Of a DNA stretch of 53,998 bases, positions 16,605-25,968 are shown one piece after another (positions within the stretch are counted from its first letter, which is position 1; each line of letters starts with the position of its first letter). The stretch comes from Candidatus Dadabacteria bacterium (lineage in GTDB: Bacteria > Desulfobacterota_D > UBA1144 > Nemesobacterales > Nemesobacteraceae). The notes under the pieces were generated by a model that was not told where the DNA came from, did no database searches, and saw only the letters and a program-made list of their open reading frames with translations. The translations under genes were made by a program, and so were the position numbers. The DNA lies in assembly GCA_009837205.1 (NCBI GenBank), contig VXTZ01000005.1, forward strand, positions 1-53,998, given 5' to 3'.

Positions 16605-17848
16605 TAATAGAAGGAAAAAACAGGCTTTCCGGAGAGGTGTCGGTCGGCGGAGCAAAAAACGCTGTCCTTCCCATAATGGCAGCCTGCATACTGAACGACG
16701 GGGAGAACACCATCTCGAACGTGCCGGATCTGGCGGACGTGCGGACCATGATGAAACTCCTCGAAACCCTAGGCGCGAGATGCGAGTACGCGGACGGTGA
16801 ACTGCTCGTTGACTCAACAACCATTGACCGCTACAAGGCTCCCTACGATCTGGTAAAGACGATGAGGGCTTCCGTGCTGGTTCTTGGACCGCTTGTGGCC
16901 AGATTTAAAAGAGCCGAAGTGTCGCTCCCAGGAGGATGCGCTATAGGAGAAAGGCCTATAGATCAGCACATAAAGGGACTTCGAATCCTCGGGACATCGG
17001 TGCAACTTGAAGACGGATACGTAAGCGCCGTCGCAAAAAAACTTGAAGGAACCACCGTGCCCTTCGATCTCTCGACCGTTACGGGGACCGAAAACATAAT
17101 GCTGCTGGCCAGCGTCTGCGAAGGAGAAACCGTCATCCTAAACGCCGCATGCGAACCCGAAGTGGTGGATCTCGCAAACGCCCTCAATCTAATGGGAGCG
17201 AAAATAGAAGGAGCTGGAACGGATATAATAACGATAACGGGAGTAAGCTCGCTCGGTCCGCTGAGGGGCTACAGCGTAATGCCCGACAGGATAGAGGCGG
17301 GGACGCTGATGATAGCCGCCGCCCTTAATGAAAGCGATCTCATGATCAGGAACTGCAGGTTCGAGCACCTTGGGGCACTCACAGGGAAACTGCTTCAGAC
17401 GGGAACAGAAATAGAAAAAAACGGGAACTCCATCAGGGTGCGGGGCACAGGGAAGATAAAAAGCATAGACTTCTCCACGCTCCCATACCCGGGATTCCCG
17501 ACCGACATGCAGGCTCAGATGATGATACTCATGTGCGTTGCCGACGGAATGAGCGTCATAACGGAAAACATATTTCCGCAGAGGTTCATGCACACCGCCG
17601 AACTGCGGAGGATGGGCGCGGATATAAAGCTTGTCGGAAACAGCGCCGTGGTAAGAGGTGTCCGGGAGATTAGGGGCGCCCCGATCATGGCAAGCGATCT
17701 TCGGGCGAGCGCCTCGCTCGTGCTGGCGGGGCTTTGCGGCGCCGGCAGGACGGAAGTGTCGAGAATTTACCATCTTGACCGGGGATACGAGAAGCTTGAT
17801 GAAAAACTGCGGGCGGTAGGAGCCAGCATCTGGAGGGAAAAAGAGTGA
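16592..17848 (+). CDS. murA: UDP-N-acetylglucosamine 1-carboxyvinyltransferase
   Basis: MurA is the first committed step of peptidoglycan synthesis, transferring enolpyruvate from PEP to UDP-GlcNAc. The 418-residue product is full length. Catalytic Cys116 lies in GGCAIGERPID, which predicts fosfomycin sensitivity. GGAKNAVLP is at 19-27 and PTDMQAQ in the second half. It starts with TTG inside the end of prmC, a GGGTAG-like site lying upstream. The next gene, hisG, overlaps its stop by 4 bases. Confidence 0.96.
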   Translation: MEKIVIEGKNRLSGEVSVGGAKNAVLPIMAACILNDGENTISNVPDLADVRTMMKLLETLGARCEYADGELLVDSTTIDRYKAPYDLVKTMRASVLVLGPLVARFKRAEVSLPGGCAIGERPIDQHIKGLRILGTSVQLEDGYVSAVAKKLEGTTVPFDLSTVTGTENIMLLASVCEGETVILNAACEPEVVDLANALNLMGAKIEGAGTDIITITGVSSLGPLRGYSVMPDRIEAGTLMIAAALNESDLMIRNCRFEHLGALTGKLLQTGTEIEKNGNSIRVRGTGKIKSIDFSTLPYPGFPTDMQAQMMILMCVADGMSVITENIFPQRFMHTAELRRMGADIKLVGNSAVVRGVREIRGAPIMASDLRASASLVLAGLCGAGRTEVSRIYHLDRGYEKLDEKLRAVGASIWREKE

Positions 17849-18462
17849 TAACCATAGCGACGCCCAGAGGGAGGCTGCTTGAGGAGACCGTCGATCTCTT
17901 CAAGAAAGCCTCGATAGACATAACGGAGATAATAAAGGATTCGAGAAAACTCATATTCGAGTTCGAAGAGGCGGGGATGAGGCTGCTTATAGTGAGACCC
18001 ACAGACGTCACCTCCTACGTCGAGTACGGCGCCGCGGACTGCGGAATAGTCGGCAAGGACACGCTAATGGAGCAGGACTGCGGCCTCTACGAGCCTCTCG
18101 ACCTCAGAATAGGAAAATGCAAGATGGTGGTCGCCGCTCCGAAGGGCTTTGAGAAATCGGGCAAGGCATCCTTGCGGATCGCGACAAAGTACCCGAAGAT
18201 CGCAAGCGATTTCTACAACAAAAAAGGCATAAGCACGGAAGTCATAAAACTCTACGGTTCGGTTGAGCTTGCCCCCATAATAGGGCTTTGCGACGCTATA
18301 GTTGATCTTACGGCCACGGGAGAAACCCTTAAGAAAAACGACCTTGAGATAGTGGAAGTGGTAGCGGAGGTAAGCGCGAAGTTGATCGTCAACAAGGTAA
18401 GCATGAAAATAAAGTCAAAGGAAATAAAGGAACTGATTGAGAAACTTGAGGAGGTAAGATAG
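17845..18462 (+). CDS. hisG: ATP phosphoribosyltransferase, short form
   Basis: HisG joins ATP and PRPP in the first step of histidine synthesis. The product has 205 residues and contains only the catalytic domains (ATPRGRL at the start, CGIVGKD, VDLTATGETLKKN for PRPP binding). The C-terminal ACT-like regulatory domain of the long form is absent. Short HisG normally needs the HisZ subunit for activity and feedback control, and no hisZ is seen nearby. The GTG start overlaps the murA stop, so it is coupled to murA. The other his genes are not adjacent. Confidence 0.95.
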   Translation: MITIATPRGRLLEETVDLFKKASIDITEIIKDSRKLIFEFEEAGMRLLIVRPTDVTSYVEYGAADCGIVGKDTLMEQDCGLYEPLDLRIGKCKMVVAAPKGFEKSGKASLRIATKYPKIASDFYNKKGISTEVIKLYGSVELAPIIGLCDAIVDLTATGETLKKNDLEIVEVVAEVSAKLIVNKVSMKIKSKEIKELIEKLEEVR

Positions 18463-18489
18463 GCTGCCTCCCTTTTTTCACACGGCTTA

Positions 18490-19536
18490 TCAGAAAAGCT
18501 CGAGCTGGGCGGGCCCGTCTCTTCTGAAGCGGGAAACATCAAGAGGCGCCTTCCTTCCCCCAAAACCGAACTTCCCGTAAGCCACGCGAAAGATCCTTTC
18601 GGTCTGCTCCGCGAAAATCCCCTTGCCCTTCATCCGGACGCGGTACTCAGAAGAGCTAAGGTCTCCGTCCCTCATAGACTCGATTCGCCCCAGTATCTTT
18701 TTCTTTCTGTCGGGGTAGTGGCGCCCAAGCCACTCGGAGAATATGTCGGCAACTCCGTAGGGAAGCCTGAGCATCACGTAACCCGCGTCGACCGCTCCGC
18801 GGGACGAAGCTTCTTTCATTATCTCCGGAATCTCATGGTCAGTTAGCCCGGGAATCACCGGAGCTATGAGCACCGTCACGGGAATACCGGCGTCCGCAAG
18901 CCTGGCTATTGCCCTGAGCCTGTATTCGGGCTGCGACGCTCTGGGTTCCATCTTTCTTGAAAGTTCGCCGTCAAGCGTCGTGACGGAGATAACCACGCTC
19001 GCGCAACCGATTCTGGCCATGTCGGAGAGAATATCAATATCGCGGGTCACCAGATAGTGTTTAGTTATTATCCCGACCGGGTTTTGGAATTCCCTCAGAA
19101 CCTCGAGGCATTTTCTCGTTATCTGAAAATGCTTTTCCGCCGGCTGATAGCAGTCGGTAACCCCGCTTATCGCTATCGGCTTAGGAACCCATTTCGCCGA
19201 GCGAAGCTCCTTTCTCAGAAGCTCAGGGGCATTTTGCTTTACGAAAATCTTTGTTTCGAAATCAAGCCCCGCGGAGAGCCCCAGGTATTCGTGCGTGGGC
19301 CTTGCGTAGCAGTAAACGCATCCGTGCTCGCATCCCCGGTAGGGATTGATGCTCGCGTCAAAGGAAACATCGGGACTCTGGTTGTAGGAGATTATGGTTT
19401 TCGTCCGGTCCCTGTAGTAAACGGTTCTGGGGGCGCCGTCAGCGACGGGCGCATCCTCGTCCGCAACAAAATCAATCCGCTCGAACCTTCCCGCGGGGTT
19501 CTCCTGGGATCCCCTTCCTTTTATGTATGGCTTCAC
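18490..19536 (-). CDS. SplB-like radical SAM protein (PA0069-type)
   Basis: A 348-residue radical S-adenosylmethionine protein related to spore photoproduct lyase. The iron-sulfur motif is CEHGCVYCYARP, followed by SGVTDCYQPAE, TKHYLVTRD, and VISVTTLD, as in the family often named after PA0069. A DNA-repair-like role has been proposed from the SplB relationship but is not established. The C terminus ends in AQLELF, a match to the beta-clamp-binding motif and the same pentapeptide that ends the protein encoded at 11101. It starts at a GTG and lies downstream of a terminator that isolates it from lon. Confidence 0.85.
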   Translation of the reverse strand: MKPYIKGRGSQENPAGRFERIDFVADEDAPVADGAPRTVYYRDRTKTIISYNQSPDVSFDASINPYRGCEHGCVYCYARPTHEYLGLSAGLDFETKIFVKQNAPELLRKELRSAKWVPKPIAISGVTDCYQPAEKHFQITRKCLEVLREFQNPVGIITKHYLVTRDIDILSDMARIGCASVVISVTTLDGELSRKMEPRASQPEYRLRAIARLADAGIPVTVLIAPVIPGLTDHEIPEIMKEASSRGAVDAGYVMLRLPYGVADIFSEWLGRHYPDRKKKILGRIESMRDGDLSSSEYRVRMKGKGIFAEQTERIFRVAYGKFGFGGRKAPLDVSRFRRDGPAQLELF

Positions 19537-19557
19537 TTTACGAATCTTCCCTAAACC

Positions 19558-19596
19558 AAAAAGCCCCGAAGCGGCAGCGACCGCCTCGGGGCTTTT
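19558..19596. terminator. terminator downstream of lon
   Basis: AAAAAGCCCCGA and GCGG on the left (19558-19574) pair with CCGC and TCGGGGCTTTT on the right (19581-19596), forming a long stem with a small bulge and A/T tracts on both sides. It ends the leftward lon transcript before the radical SAM gene. Confidence 0.85.
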
Positions 19597-19620
19597 GAAA
19601 CACTAAGCAACTGCTTGCCT

Positions 19621-22032
19621 TCAGTTTATGTTCTTCGGCACCGGGTCGGCCTCGAGGGGGTAACCGGCCTTGGGAACTACGAAGTTCTTGAGCACAGGCT
19701 CATCCGAGAGAAGCACCTTTTCAACAACTTCGTCCATATGTTCCACTGGAGTTATCTTTACCTCTCTTCTCACGTTCTCCGGTATGTCCTCAATGTCTTT
19801 CTTATTCTCTACGGGAATCAGCACTTCCTTCACCCTTCCCCTGTGGGCGGCGAGGATTTTCTCCTTGAGCCCCCCGATGGTAAGCACTCTTCCGCGAAGC
19901 GTAATCTCTCCCGTCATTGCGATTTCCCTGTTTATGGGCTTTCTCGTAATGGCGCTCGTAATGGCGCTTGCTATCGCTATGCCGGCACTCGGCCCATCCT
20001 TGGGAGTAGCTCCCTCGGGAACGTGAATGTGTATATCCACGTTCTGATAGAAAAGCCTTTCAAGCCCCAGGCGTTGCGCCCGGCTCCTCACGTAGCTCAT
20101 CGCCGCGCGCGCGGATTCCTGCATCACCTCGCCGAGCTTGCCGGTAACGGTGAAATTCCCTTTACCGGGAACAATGGAAACCTCTATCGTAAGAAGCTCC
20201 CCTCCAAGCTCCGTCCACGCAAGTCCCGTGGCGGCTCCCACCTGATCGGTCTGCTCAATCTCCCCGTACTCGTACTTGGGAGTACCGAGGTACTTGCCGA
20301 CGTTCTTGGCGGTGATGTTGACTCCCTTGGTCTTTTTCTTCTCAACGATCTCCCTCGCAACCTTCCTGCAAAGCGCCGCTATTTCCCTCTCCAGGTTCCT
20401 CACGCCGCTTTCCTTCGTGTACCTTCTTATGATCTGCAGAAGGGCCTCGTTCTTTATGGTCACCTTGTGGTCGTTAAGGCCATGATCATTCTTCTGCTTC
20501 CCTATAAGGAATTTCCTGGCTATCTGGAGTTTCTCCTGCTCCGTGTATCCGGGAAGACGGATTATCTCCATTCGGTCCTGAAGCGCCCAGGGAATCGTGT
20601 GCAGCACGTTCGCCGTCATTATGAACATCACCTTCGAGAGGTCGTAGTCGGCCTCGATGTAATGATCGTTGAAATTTGAGTTCTGCTCAGGGTCAAGGGC
20701 CTCAAGAAGCGCCGAAGCCGGATCTCCCCTGAAATCCATCCCAAGCTTGTCGATCTCGTCGAGGAGAAAGACAGGATTTACGGTTCCGGCCTTTTTCATT
20801 CCCTGTATGATCTTGCCTGGAAGGGCTCCTATGTAGGTCCTCCTGTGTCCCCTTATCTCGGCCTCGTCCCTTACCCCGCCAAGAGACGTCCTGACGAACT
20901 TGCGGCCCATTGCGCGCGCTATGGACTTGGCCAAAGAGGTCTTTCCCACGCCCGGGGGTCCTACGAAACAGATTATCGGGCCCTTAAGCTTCTCGGCTAG
21001 AACCCTAACCGCCAGATATTCAAGTATTCTCTCCTTGGGTTTTTCAAGGCCGTAGTGATCCTCGTCGAGAATCGATGCGGCTTCCTCGATGTCAAGACGG
21101 TCCTCGGTCTTCTCCTTTATCCACGGCAGATCCAAAAGCCAGTCGATATAGTTTCTCACCACAGTAGCCTCGGCCGACATGGAGGACATCAGGCGAAGCT
21201 TGTTTATCTCTCTTTTTACCCTCTGCTCAACATCCTCGGGAAGCTCCTTCTCACGAAGCTTTTCCTCAAACTCGTCTATTTCGCTTTTAAGGTCATCTCC
21301 CGTGCCGAGCTCCTTCTGAATTGCCTTCATCTGCTCGTTGAGGTAATACTCCCTCTGGGCCTTCTCCATCTGCTTTTTGACCCTTTTTCCTATGCGCTTT
21401 TCCATCTGGAGTATCTCGAGCTCGGACTGCATCTTCTCGCAAAGCTTCTCCAGCCTCTCGAGCGGATGGAGAACCTCGAGAATCTCCTGCTTGTCCGAAA
21501 GCTTCATGCTAAGATGCGAAGCGACCGTGTCGCCGAGCTTGCCCGGTTCGTCAATGGACATGAAAGTCACGAGGGTTTCCGAGGGGATCTTCGTGTTGAG
21601 TTTCACGTAATCCTCGAAAAGCTTGGTCGCCGAACGCATGAGCGCTTCAACCTCGACGCTTTCCCCCGAAGGTTCCTCTATCTCCTTTACTTTTACGACA
21701 AACATGTCCTTGTGAGAAACAAAGCCGGATATTGAGGCCCTCTTTTTGCCCTCGACAAGAACCTTCACGGTGCCGTCGGGAAGCCGGAGCATCTGAACTA
21801 TCGTTCCGATGGTCCCGATTCTGTACATATCCTCGTTCCCAGGTTCGTTCACCTTCGCGTCTTTCTGCGCCGAAAGGAATATTTCCTTGCTGCCCTTAGC
21901 CGCCTCCTCAAGAGCCTTGATGGATTTTTCCCTGCCCACGAAAAGAGGGGCCAGCATGTAGGGGTATATAACTACGTCGCGAAGTGGAAGGAGTGGAAGG
22001 ACTTTTTCGTTAACGTTTTCGGGATCTGACAT
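19621..22032 (-). CDS. lon: ATP-dependent Lon protease
   Basis: Lon is a cytoplasmic AAA+ serine protease that degrades misfolded and regulatory proteins. The 803-residue product has the N-terminal LON substrate domain (about 12-205), a coiled-coil region, the AAA+ module with Walker [10 protein letters not shown] and Walker B FLLDEIDK, and the C-terminal protease domain with the nucleophilic serine in PKDGPSAG and the catalytic lysine in [19 protein letters not shown] lies just before the ATG. It is transcribed alone and ends at a strong hairpin. No HAIR or CIRCE element is visible upstream. Confidence 0.97.
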   Translation of the reverse strand: MSDPENVNEKVLPLLPLRDVVIYPYMLAPLFVGREKSIKALEEAAKGSKEIFLSAQKDAKVNEPGNEDMYRIGTIGTIVQMLRLPDGTVKVLVEGKKRASISGFVSHKDMFVVKVKEIEEPSGESVEVEALMRSATKLFEDYVKLNTKIPSETLVTFMSIDEPGKLGDTVASHLSMKLSDKQEILEVLHPLERLEKLCEKMQSELEILQMEKRIGKRVKKQMEKAQREYYLNEQMKAIQKELGTGDDLKSEIDEFEEKLREKELPEDVEQRVKREINKLRLMSSMSAEATVVRNYIDWLLDLPWIKEKTEDRLDIEEAASILDEDHYGLEKPKERILEYLAVRVLAEKLKGPIICFVGPPGVGKTSLAKSIARAMGRKFVRTSLGGVRDEAEIRGHRRTYIGALPGKIIQGMKKAGTVNPVFLLDEIDKLGMDFRGDPASALLEALDPEQNSNFNDHYIEADYDLSKVMFIMTANVLHTIPWALQDRMEIIRLPGYTEQEKLQIARKFLIGKQKNDHGLNDHKVTIKNEALLQIIRRYTKESGVRNLEREIAALCRKVAREIVEKKKTKGVNITAKNVGKYLGTPKYEYGEIEQTDQVGAATGLAWTELGGELLTIEVSIVPGKGNFTVTGKLGEVMQESARAAMSYVRSRAQRLGLERLFYQNVDIHIHVPEGATPKDGPSAGIAIASAITSAITRKPINREIAMTGEITLRGRVLTIGGLKEKILAAHRGRVKEVLIPVENKKDIEDIPENVRREVKITPVEHMDEVVEKVLLSDEPVLKNFVVPKAGYPLEADPVPKNIN

Positions 22033-22227
22033 TTTCTCCTCCTCAATAATCCTATTTGGAGTATATAATACAGGTTCGGATATTTACAACCCTGTTATTA
22101 TACAGCATGCAGAGCGCCAGTCATAATCGGGCAGGCCTCTTGTTGGAAATAATTACCATCTAGTAGTAATTTTTAACAAGCAGGTTATCATTAAAGGTGC
22201 AAAACAAGAAACCAAGGAGGAATAAAA

Positions 22228-22722
22228 ATGATTGACAGTGACGTACAGGACGCAATAAACACGCAGATAAGAAACGAGTACTATTCATCCTATCTATATC
22301 TTTCGATGTCCGCCTATTGTGAATCCAAAAACTTTTCCGGTTTCGCAAGCTGGCTTCGCAAGCAGAGCGAAGAGGAGCTTGTGCACGCGTTGAAGTTTTT
22401 TGATTACCTGATCGACAGGGGCGGCAGGGTAACCCTTGATTCGATAGAGCAGCCCCCCTCTGAGTTCGGAGCGTTCCTTGAAATGTTCGAGGAGGTTTTG
22501 GAGCATGAAAGGGAGGTTACGGGAATGATAAACAACATTTATGATCTCGCCGCCTCGAAAAACGATCAGGCAACTCTAGTAATGCTTCACTGGTTCATAG
22601 AAGAACAGGTCGAGGAGGAGAAAAGCGCCGAGGAAGTCGTAGAGCAGTTGAAGCTAGCAGAGGACAATCCCGCAGCGCTTCTGATTCTCGACAGGGAACT
22701 CGCCTCAAGAGAGGGTGAATAA
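22228..22722 (+). CDS. ftnA: bacterial non-haem ferritin
   Basis: An iron-storage protein forming a 24-subunit shell. The 164-residue product has every ferroxidase ligand of the FtnA type: Glu17, Glu50, His53, Glu94, Gln127 and Glu130, with extra site residues Glu49, Glu126 and Glu129. The start is preceded by AGGAGG at ideal spacing. It is transcribed alone, divergent from lon. No clear Fur box was found in the 195-nt divergent region. Confidence 0.96.
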   Translation: MIDSDVQDAINTQIRNEYYSSYLYLSMSAYCESKNFSGFASWLRKQSEEELVHALKFFDYLIDRGGRVTLDSIEQPPSEFGAFLEMFEEVLEHEREVTGMINNIYDLAASKNDQATLVMLHWFIEEQVEEEKSAEEVVEQLKLAEDNPAALLILDRELASREGE

Positions 22723-22819
22723 GCGAAAACTCTGGCGATCTTTACTTTCAAGCTCCGGTATGTATTTTAGTCTGTTTGTAGATTAAAACGTTCTCCGCAG
22801 TGGGGAAGGAAGCGGACAA

Positions 22820-24124
22820 TTGGGAATAAAATACAACCGGCCTGAAGTAAACAGGCAGATTACAAAACAGCTTATAAGTGACTACGGAGCGATTGTTTCC
22901 ACGCTCGTGAAGGTTTTCGGCTACGAGAGCCTTGAGCACGTGCAGAGAGTATGCGCCAACTCTTTTGAGAAGATGAGGGCCAGATGGGGAAAAGACGGAA
23001 TTCCCCAGGATCCCCAGAGCGCGGTGTGGGCTGATATAACGGAGAGCTCAAACAAGCTTTTCTGCAGGAAGATAAACTATCTCTCCAGAGCAAACGGTGC
23101 GAAGAGAAAGATCGACGTATCGGGATTTCAGCTCCCCTTTCCAGATAAAGAGGAAGTGGCGAAAAACCAGGTTAAGATGCTTTTCGCCCTGTGCGCGCCC
23201 GGAGTTGAAAGCTCCATCCAGAAATATCTCGTACTGAACGTGCTCTGCGGCTTTTCCTGCTCCTCCCTCGCCAGGATACTGGAGAGAAACGAGAAGGCCC
23301 TTGAAGAGCAGCTCGCTTCGGAAAAAAAGAAGATCACCGAAGCGGCCGTTCGGCTGACCGAGGCCGACATGGAGAAAAATCTCGGGGTGGTGACCAAGAA
23401 CATATACGAGATTTTCAGCCTCGGCCAAAACGGTATCCGCAAGGCAATGCCCCCGGTCGCCTCCTTGTGCTTTTCCGCGATAAGGCTTGGCGAAATGCTG
23501 CTTGATTTCCCCGCAACGAAAAAACCCAGGGTTCACGCCCTCTTATCCTTCATGCTGCTAAACGCCTCGAGACTTCAGACCATGAACGACGGCAACGGAA
23601 GACCGCTTGGGATAAAGGAGCAGAACAGGGAGCTTTGGGACAGGGACATGATCAAAAGGGGATTTGAGCACCTTGCCCTCTCGGCTGAAGAAGGAGAAGA
23701 GGTGACGGAGATTCACCTGAAGGCAGGCGTTGACGCCGTTCACTCTCTAGCCAAAAAATACGGAGACACGAACTGGGACCGGATTATCTCACTTTACGAC
23801 AAGTACCTGGCGTGCAACTACTGTCCGCTTGTCGAACTTCAAAAAGCAATCGCCATTTCCAAAACCCGAGGGGCGCAGGAAGGTCTTCGCGTCATAGGGG
23901 GAATACGCGGGGTTGAGGATCTCCGCTCGCACGATCTTCTGTATTCAACTCTTGGAAATCTTCATTTCCAGCTTCATAAGTACGAAGACGCGATATCGAA
24001 TTTCAACCGCGCGATCGGCCTTGCCGAGGACTCTTTCGAAAAGGCATTTTATTCCAAAAAGATAAAGATCTGCGAAGACAGGATGAACATGTCGAAGCGT
24101 TACAGGTATGGAGTGTCTTTCTGA
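22820..24124 (+). CDS. divergent ECF42-like sigma factor with DUF6596 and C-terminal TPR-like region
   Basis: A 434-residue protein whose layout matches the ECF42 (COG4941) sigma factors: a sigma-2-like region (RWGKDGIP context, residues 55-62), a sigma-4-like region (about 115-175), a DUF6596 region (LLNASRLQTMNDGNGRPLGI, WDRDMI) and helical repeats ending with LHKYEDAISNFNRAIG. The family HPAL-type motif, the Asp-rich linker and the usual NRAI-D-LRR segment are all altered, so promoter recognition may be changed or lost. The start is a TTG with GGAAGGA upstream. The typical partner, a DGPF/YCII-domain gene, is absent. A gamma-glutamyltransferase gene follows after 20 nt. Confidence 0.7.
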   Translation: MGIKYNRPEVNRQITKQLISDYGAIVSTLVKVFGYESLEHVQRVCANSFEKMRARWGKDGIPQDPQSAVWADITESSNKLFCRKINYLSRANGAKRKIDVSGFQLPFPDKEEVAKNQVKMLFALCAPGVESSIQKYLVLNVLCGFSCSSLARILERNEKALEEQLASEKKKITEAAVRLTEADMEKNLGVVTKNIYEIFSLGQNGIRKAMPPVASLCFSAIRLGEMLLDFPATKKPRVHALLSFMLLNASRLQTMNDGNGRPLGIKEQNRELWDRDMIKRGFEHLALSAEEGEEVTEIHLKAGVDAVHSLAKKYGDTNWDRIISLYDKYLACNYCPLVELQKAIAISKTRGAQEGLRVIGGIRGVEDLRSHDLLYSTLGNLHFQLHKYEDAISNFNRAIGLAEDSFEKAFYSKKIKICEDRMNMSKRYRYGVSF

Positions 24125-24144
24125 ACACTCCCCGGTCGCTTAAT

Positions 24145-25872
24145 ATGCCCGCGGACTCGATCCTTAAACACGCCTTCATACTCTGTCTTGTTTTATCCAT
24201 TGCACTCTCTTCCGCCCACGCGGAGCCCGATTATTTAAATAAAAGTACGGCGGAATCCACATCTTTTCGAAACGGGATGGTTGTATCCGAGGAGCAGATC
24301 GCTACCCTCGTCGGGCTCTCCGTACTCAAGGAAGGCGGAAACGCCGTTGATGCAGCGGTCGCCGTCGGATTCGCCCTTGCGGTCACTCACCCGAGAGCCG
24401 GAAACCTCGGGGGCGGCGGATTCATGCTGGTGCATCTGAGCAAAACGGGACGGACAGTCGCCATAGATTACAGGGAAAAAGCTCCGCTTAAAGCCACGCG
24501 CAACATGTTCCTCGATGAGAACGGAAAGGTTGACACGGAGCGGGCACGGCACAGCATCTATTCCTGCGGGGTTCCGGGAACGGTCGCGGGGCTTTCGCTG
24601 GCCCTTGAAAAATACGGGACCATGCCGCTTGAAAAGGTTCTTGCGCCGGCAATAAGGCTCGCGGAGGAGGGATTTGCGGTTACGCCGGAACTCAGAAAAT
24701 CGCTTCTGAAAGCAAAAGGGCGCTTGAAAAAATCAGGCGAGAGCATGGAGATTTTTTTCAAAAACAACGGAGAGCCGCCCCGGGAGGGAGAAATCCTCAG
24801 GCAGAAAAACCTTGCGTGGAGCCTCAAGGAAATAAGCAAAAACGGTCCCGGGGCGTTTTACAGAGGGACGATAGCGAAAAAAATCACGGCTTACATGAAA
24901 AAAGAGGGAGGCCTCATAACCGAACAGGACCTTACCTCTTATGAGGCTCTCATAAGAGAACCGGTGACCGGAAGCTACAGGGGCTACAGCATACACTCGA
25001 TGCCGCCTCCAAGCTCGGGCGGGGTCCATCTTATCCAGATGCTTAACATTCTCGAGCGCTATCCCCTCTCGCAATACGGCCATAATTCCGCGCGCTACAT
25101 CCATATTCTCTCGGAGACCATGAAGCTTGCCTACGCCGACAGATCAAAACATCTGGGCGATCCGGACTTCTCTCCCGTTCCCACAGCACATCTTGTCTCA
25201 AAACAGTACGCAAAACGCTTGGCAAACCGCGTCAATCCCCAAAAAGCGACTCCGAGCATATACGTAAAGCCGGGCTCACCACCCCCCGCCGGAGGCACTG
25301 ACACCACCCACTTCACCGTAGCCGACAGGTTCGGAAACGTGGTTTCAAACACGTACACGCTTAATTTCGCCTACGGCTCGGGTCTCGCCGTGGCGGGAAC
25401 AGGGATACTGCTTAACAACGAAATGGATGATTTCTCGGCAAAACCCGCAACGCCGAACGCATACGGTCTCATCGGCGGCGAAAAGAACTCCATTGCCCCC
25501 GGCAAAAGAATGCTGAGCTCCATGACGCCGACCATCGTGTTTAACGGCGAAGAATTTCTTCTCGCGACGGGGGGCCGTGGAGGGAGCAGAATAATAACTT
25601 CCGTGCTTCAGGTCATTCTGAACGTGATTGATCACAAGATGAGCATCCGGGAGGCCACATCGGCCCCGAGGATACACCACCAGTGGCTCCCCGATACCCT
25701 GTACGTGGAAAGGGAAACAGGGAAAGACCTGGAGGCCAGGCTGCGGGAAAAAGGATACGAGGTGAAAAGAACCGGCCCGATGGAGAGCGCTCAGAGCGTG
25801 GCGAAGACAGAAGGGCTCTTTCTCGGAGCAGCCGATCCCAGGCACCCGGGAGGACTGGCGCAGGGATACTGA
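24145..25872 (+). CDS. ggt: gamma-glutamyltransferase
   Basis: A periplasmic enzyme that cleaves or transfers the gamma-glutamyl group of glutathione and related peptides. The 575-residue precursor has a signal peptide (cleavage after AHA, near 26) and autoprocesses before Thr387 in DTTHFTV to make the two subunits. Arg110 in DYREKAP binds the substrate carboxylate; SSMTPT and GGRGGSRI line the active site. It starts 20 nt after the sigma-factor-like gene. The ATG has no strong ribosome site, so coupled translation is possible. Confidence 0.94.
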   Translation: MPADSILKHAFILCLVLSIALSSAHAEPDYLNKSTAESTSFRNGMVVSEEQIATLVGLSVLKEGGNAVDAAVAVGFALAVTHPRAGNLGGGGFMLVHLSKTGRTVAIDYREKAPLKATRNMFLDENGKVDTERARHSIYSCGVPGTVAGLSLALEKYGTMPLEKVLAPAIRLAEEGFAVTPELRKSLLKAKGRLKKSGESMEIFFKNNGEPPREGEILRQKNLAWSLKEISKNGPGAFYRGTIAKKITAYMKKEGGLITEQDLTSYEALIREPVTGSYRGYSIHSMPPPSSGGVHLIQMLNILERYPLSQYGHNSARYIHILSETMKLAYADRSKHLGDPDFSPVPTAHLVSKQYAKRLANRVNPQKATPSIYVKPGSPPPAGGTDTTHFTVADRFGNVVSNTYTLNFAYGSGLAVAGTGILLNNEMDDFSAKPATPNAYGLIGGEKNSIAPGKRMLSSMTPTIVFNGEEFLLATGGRGGSRIITSVLQVILNVIDHKMSIREATSAPRIHHQWLPDTLYVERETGKDLEARLREKGYEVKRTGPMESAQSVAKTEGLFLGAADPRHPGGLAQGY

Positions 25873-25968
25873 CCCGCACGCCGCGCCCGGGAAAACAGGT
25901 TGCCGGAATCCGTCTTTATTTGTATGGTAAAATCAAGTCTGAAAACGGAATCCAGAGGAGAACTCTCC

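Noticed and set aside
19615-20679. 354-codon frame antisense to lon
   Set aside because: It mirrors the lon coding sequence, has no ribosome site and reads as a low-complexity shadow; lon is intact and certain.
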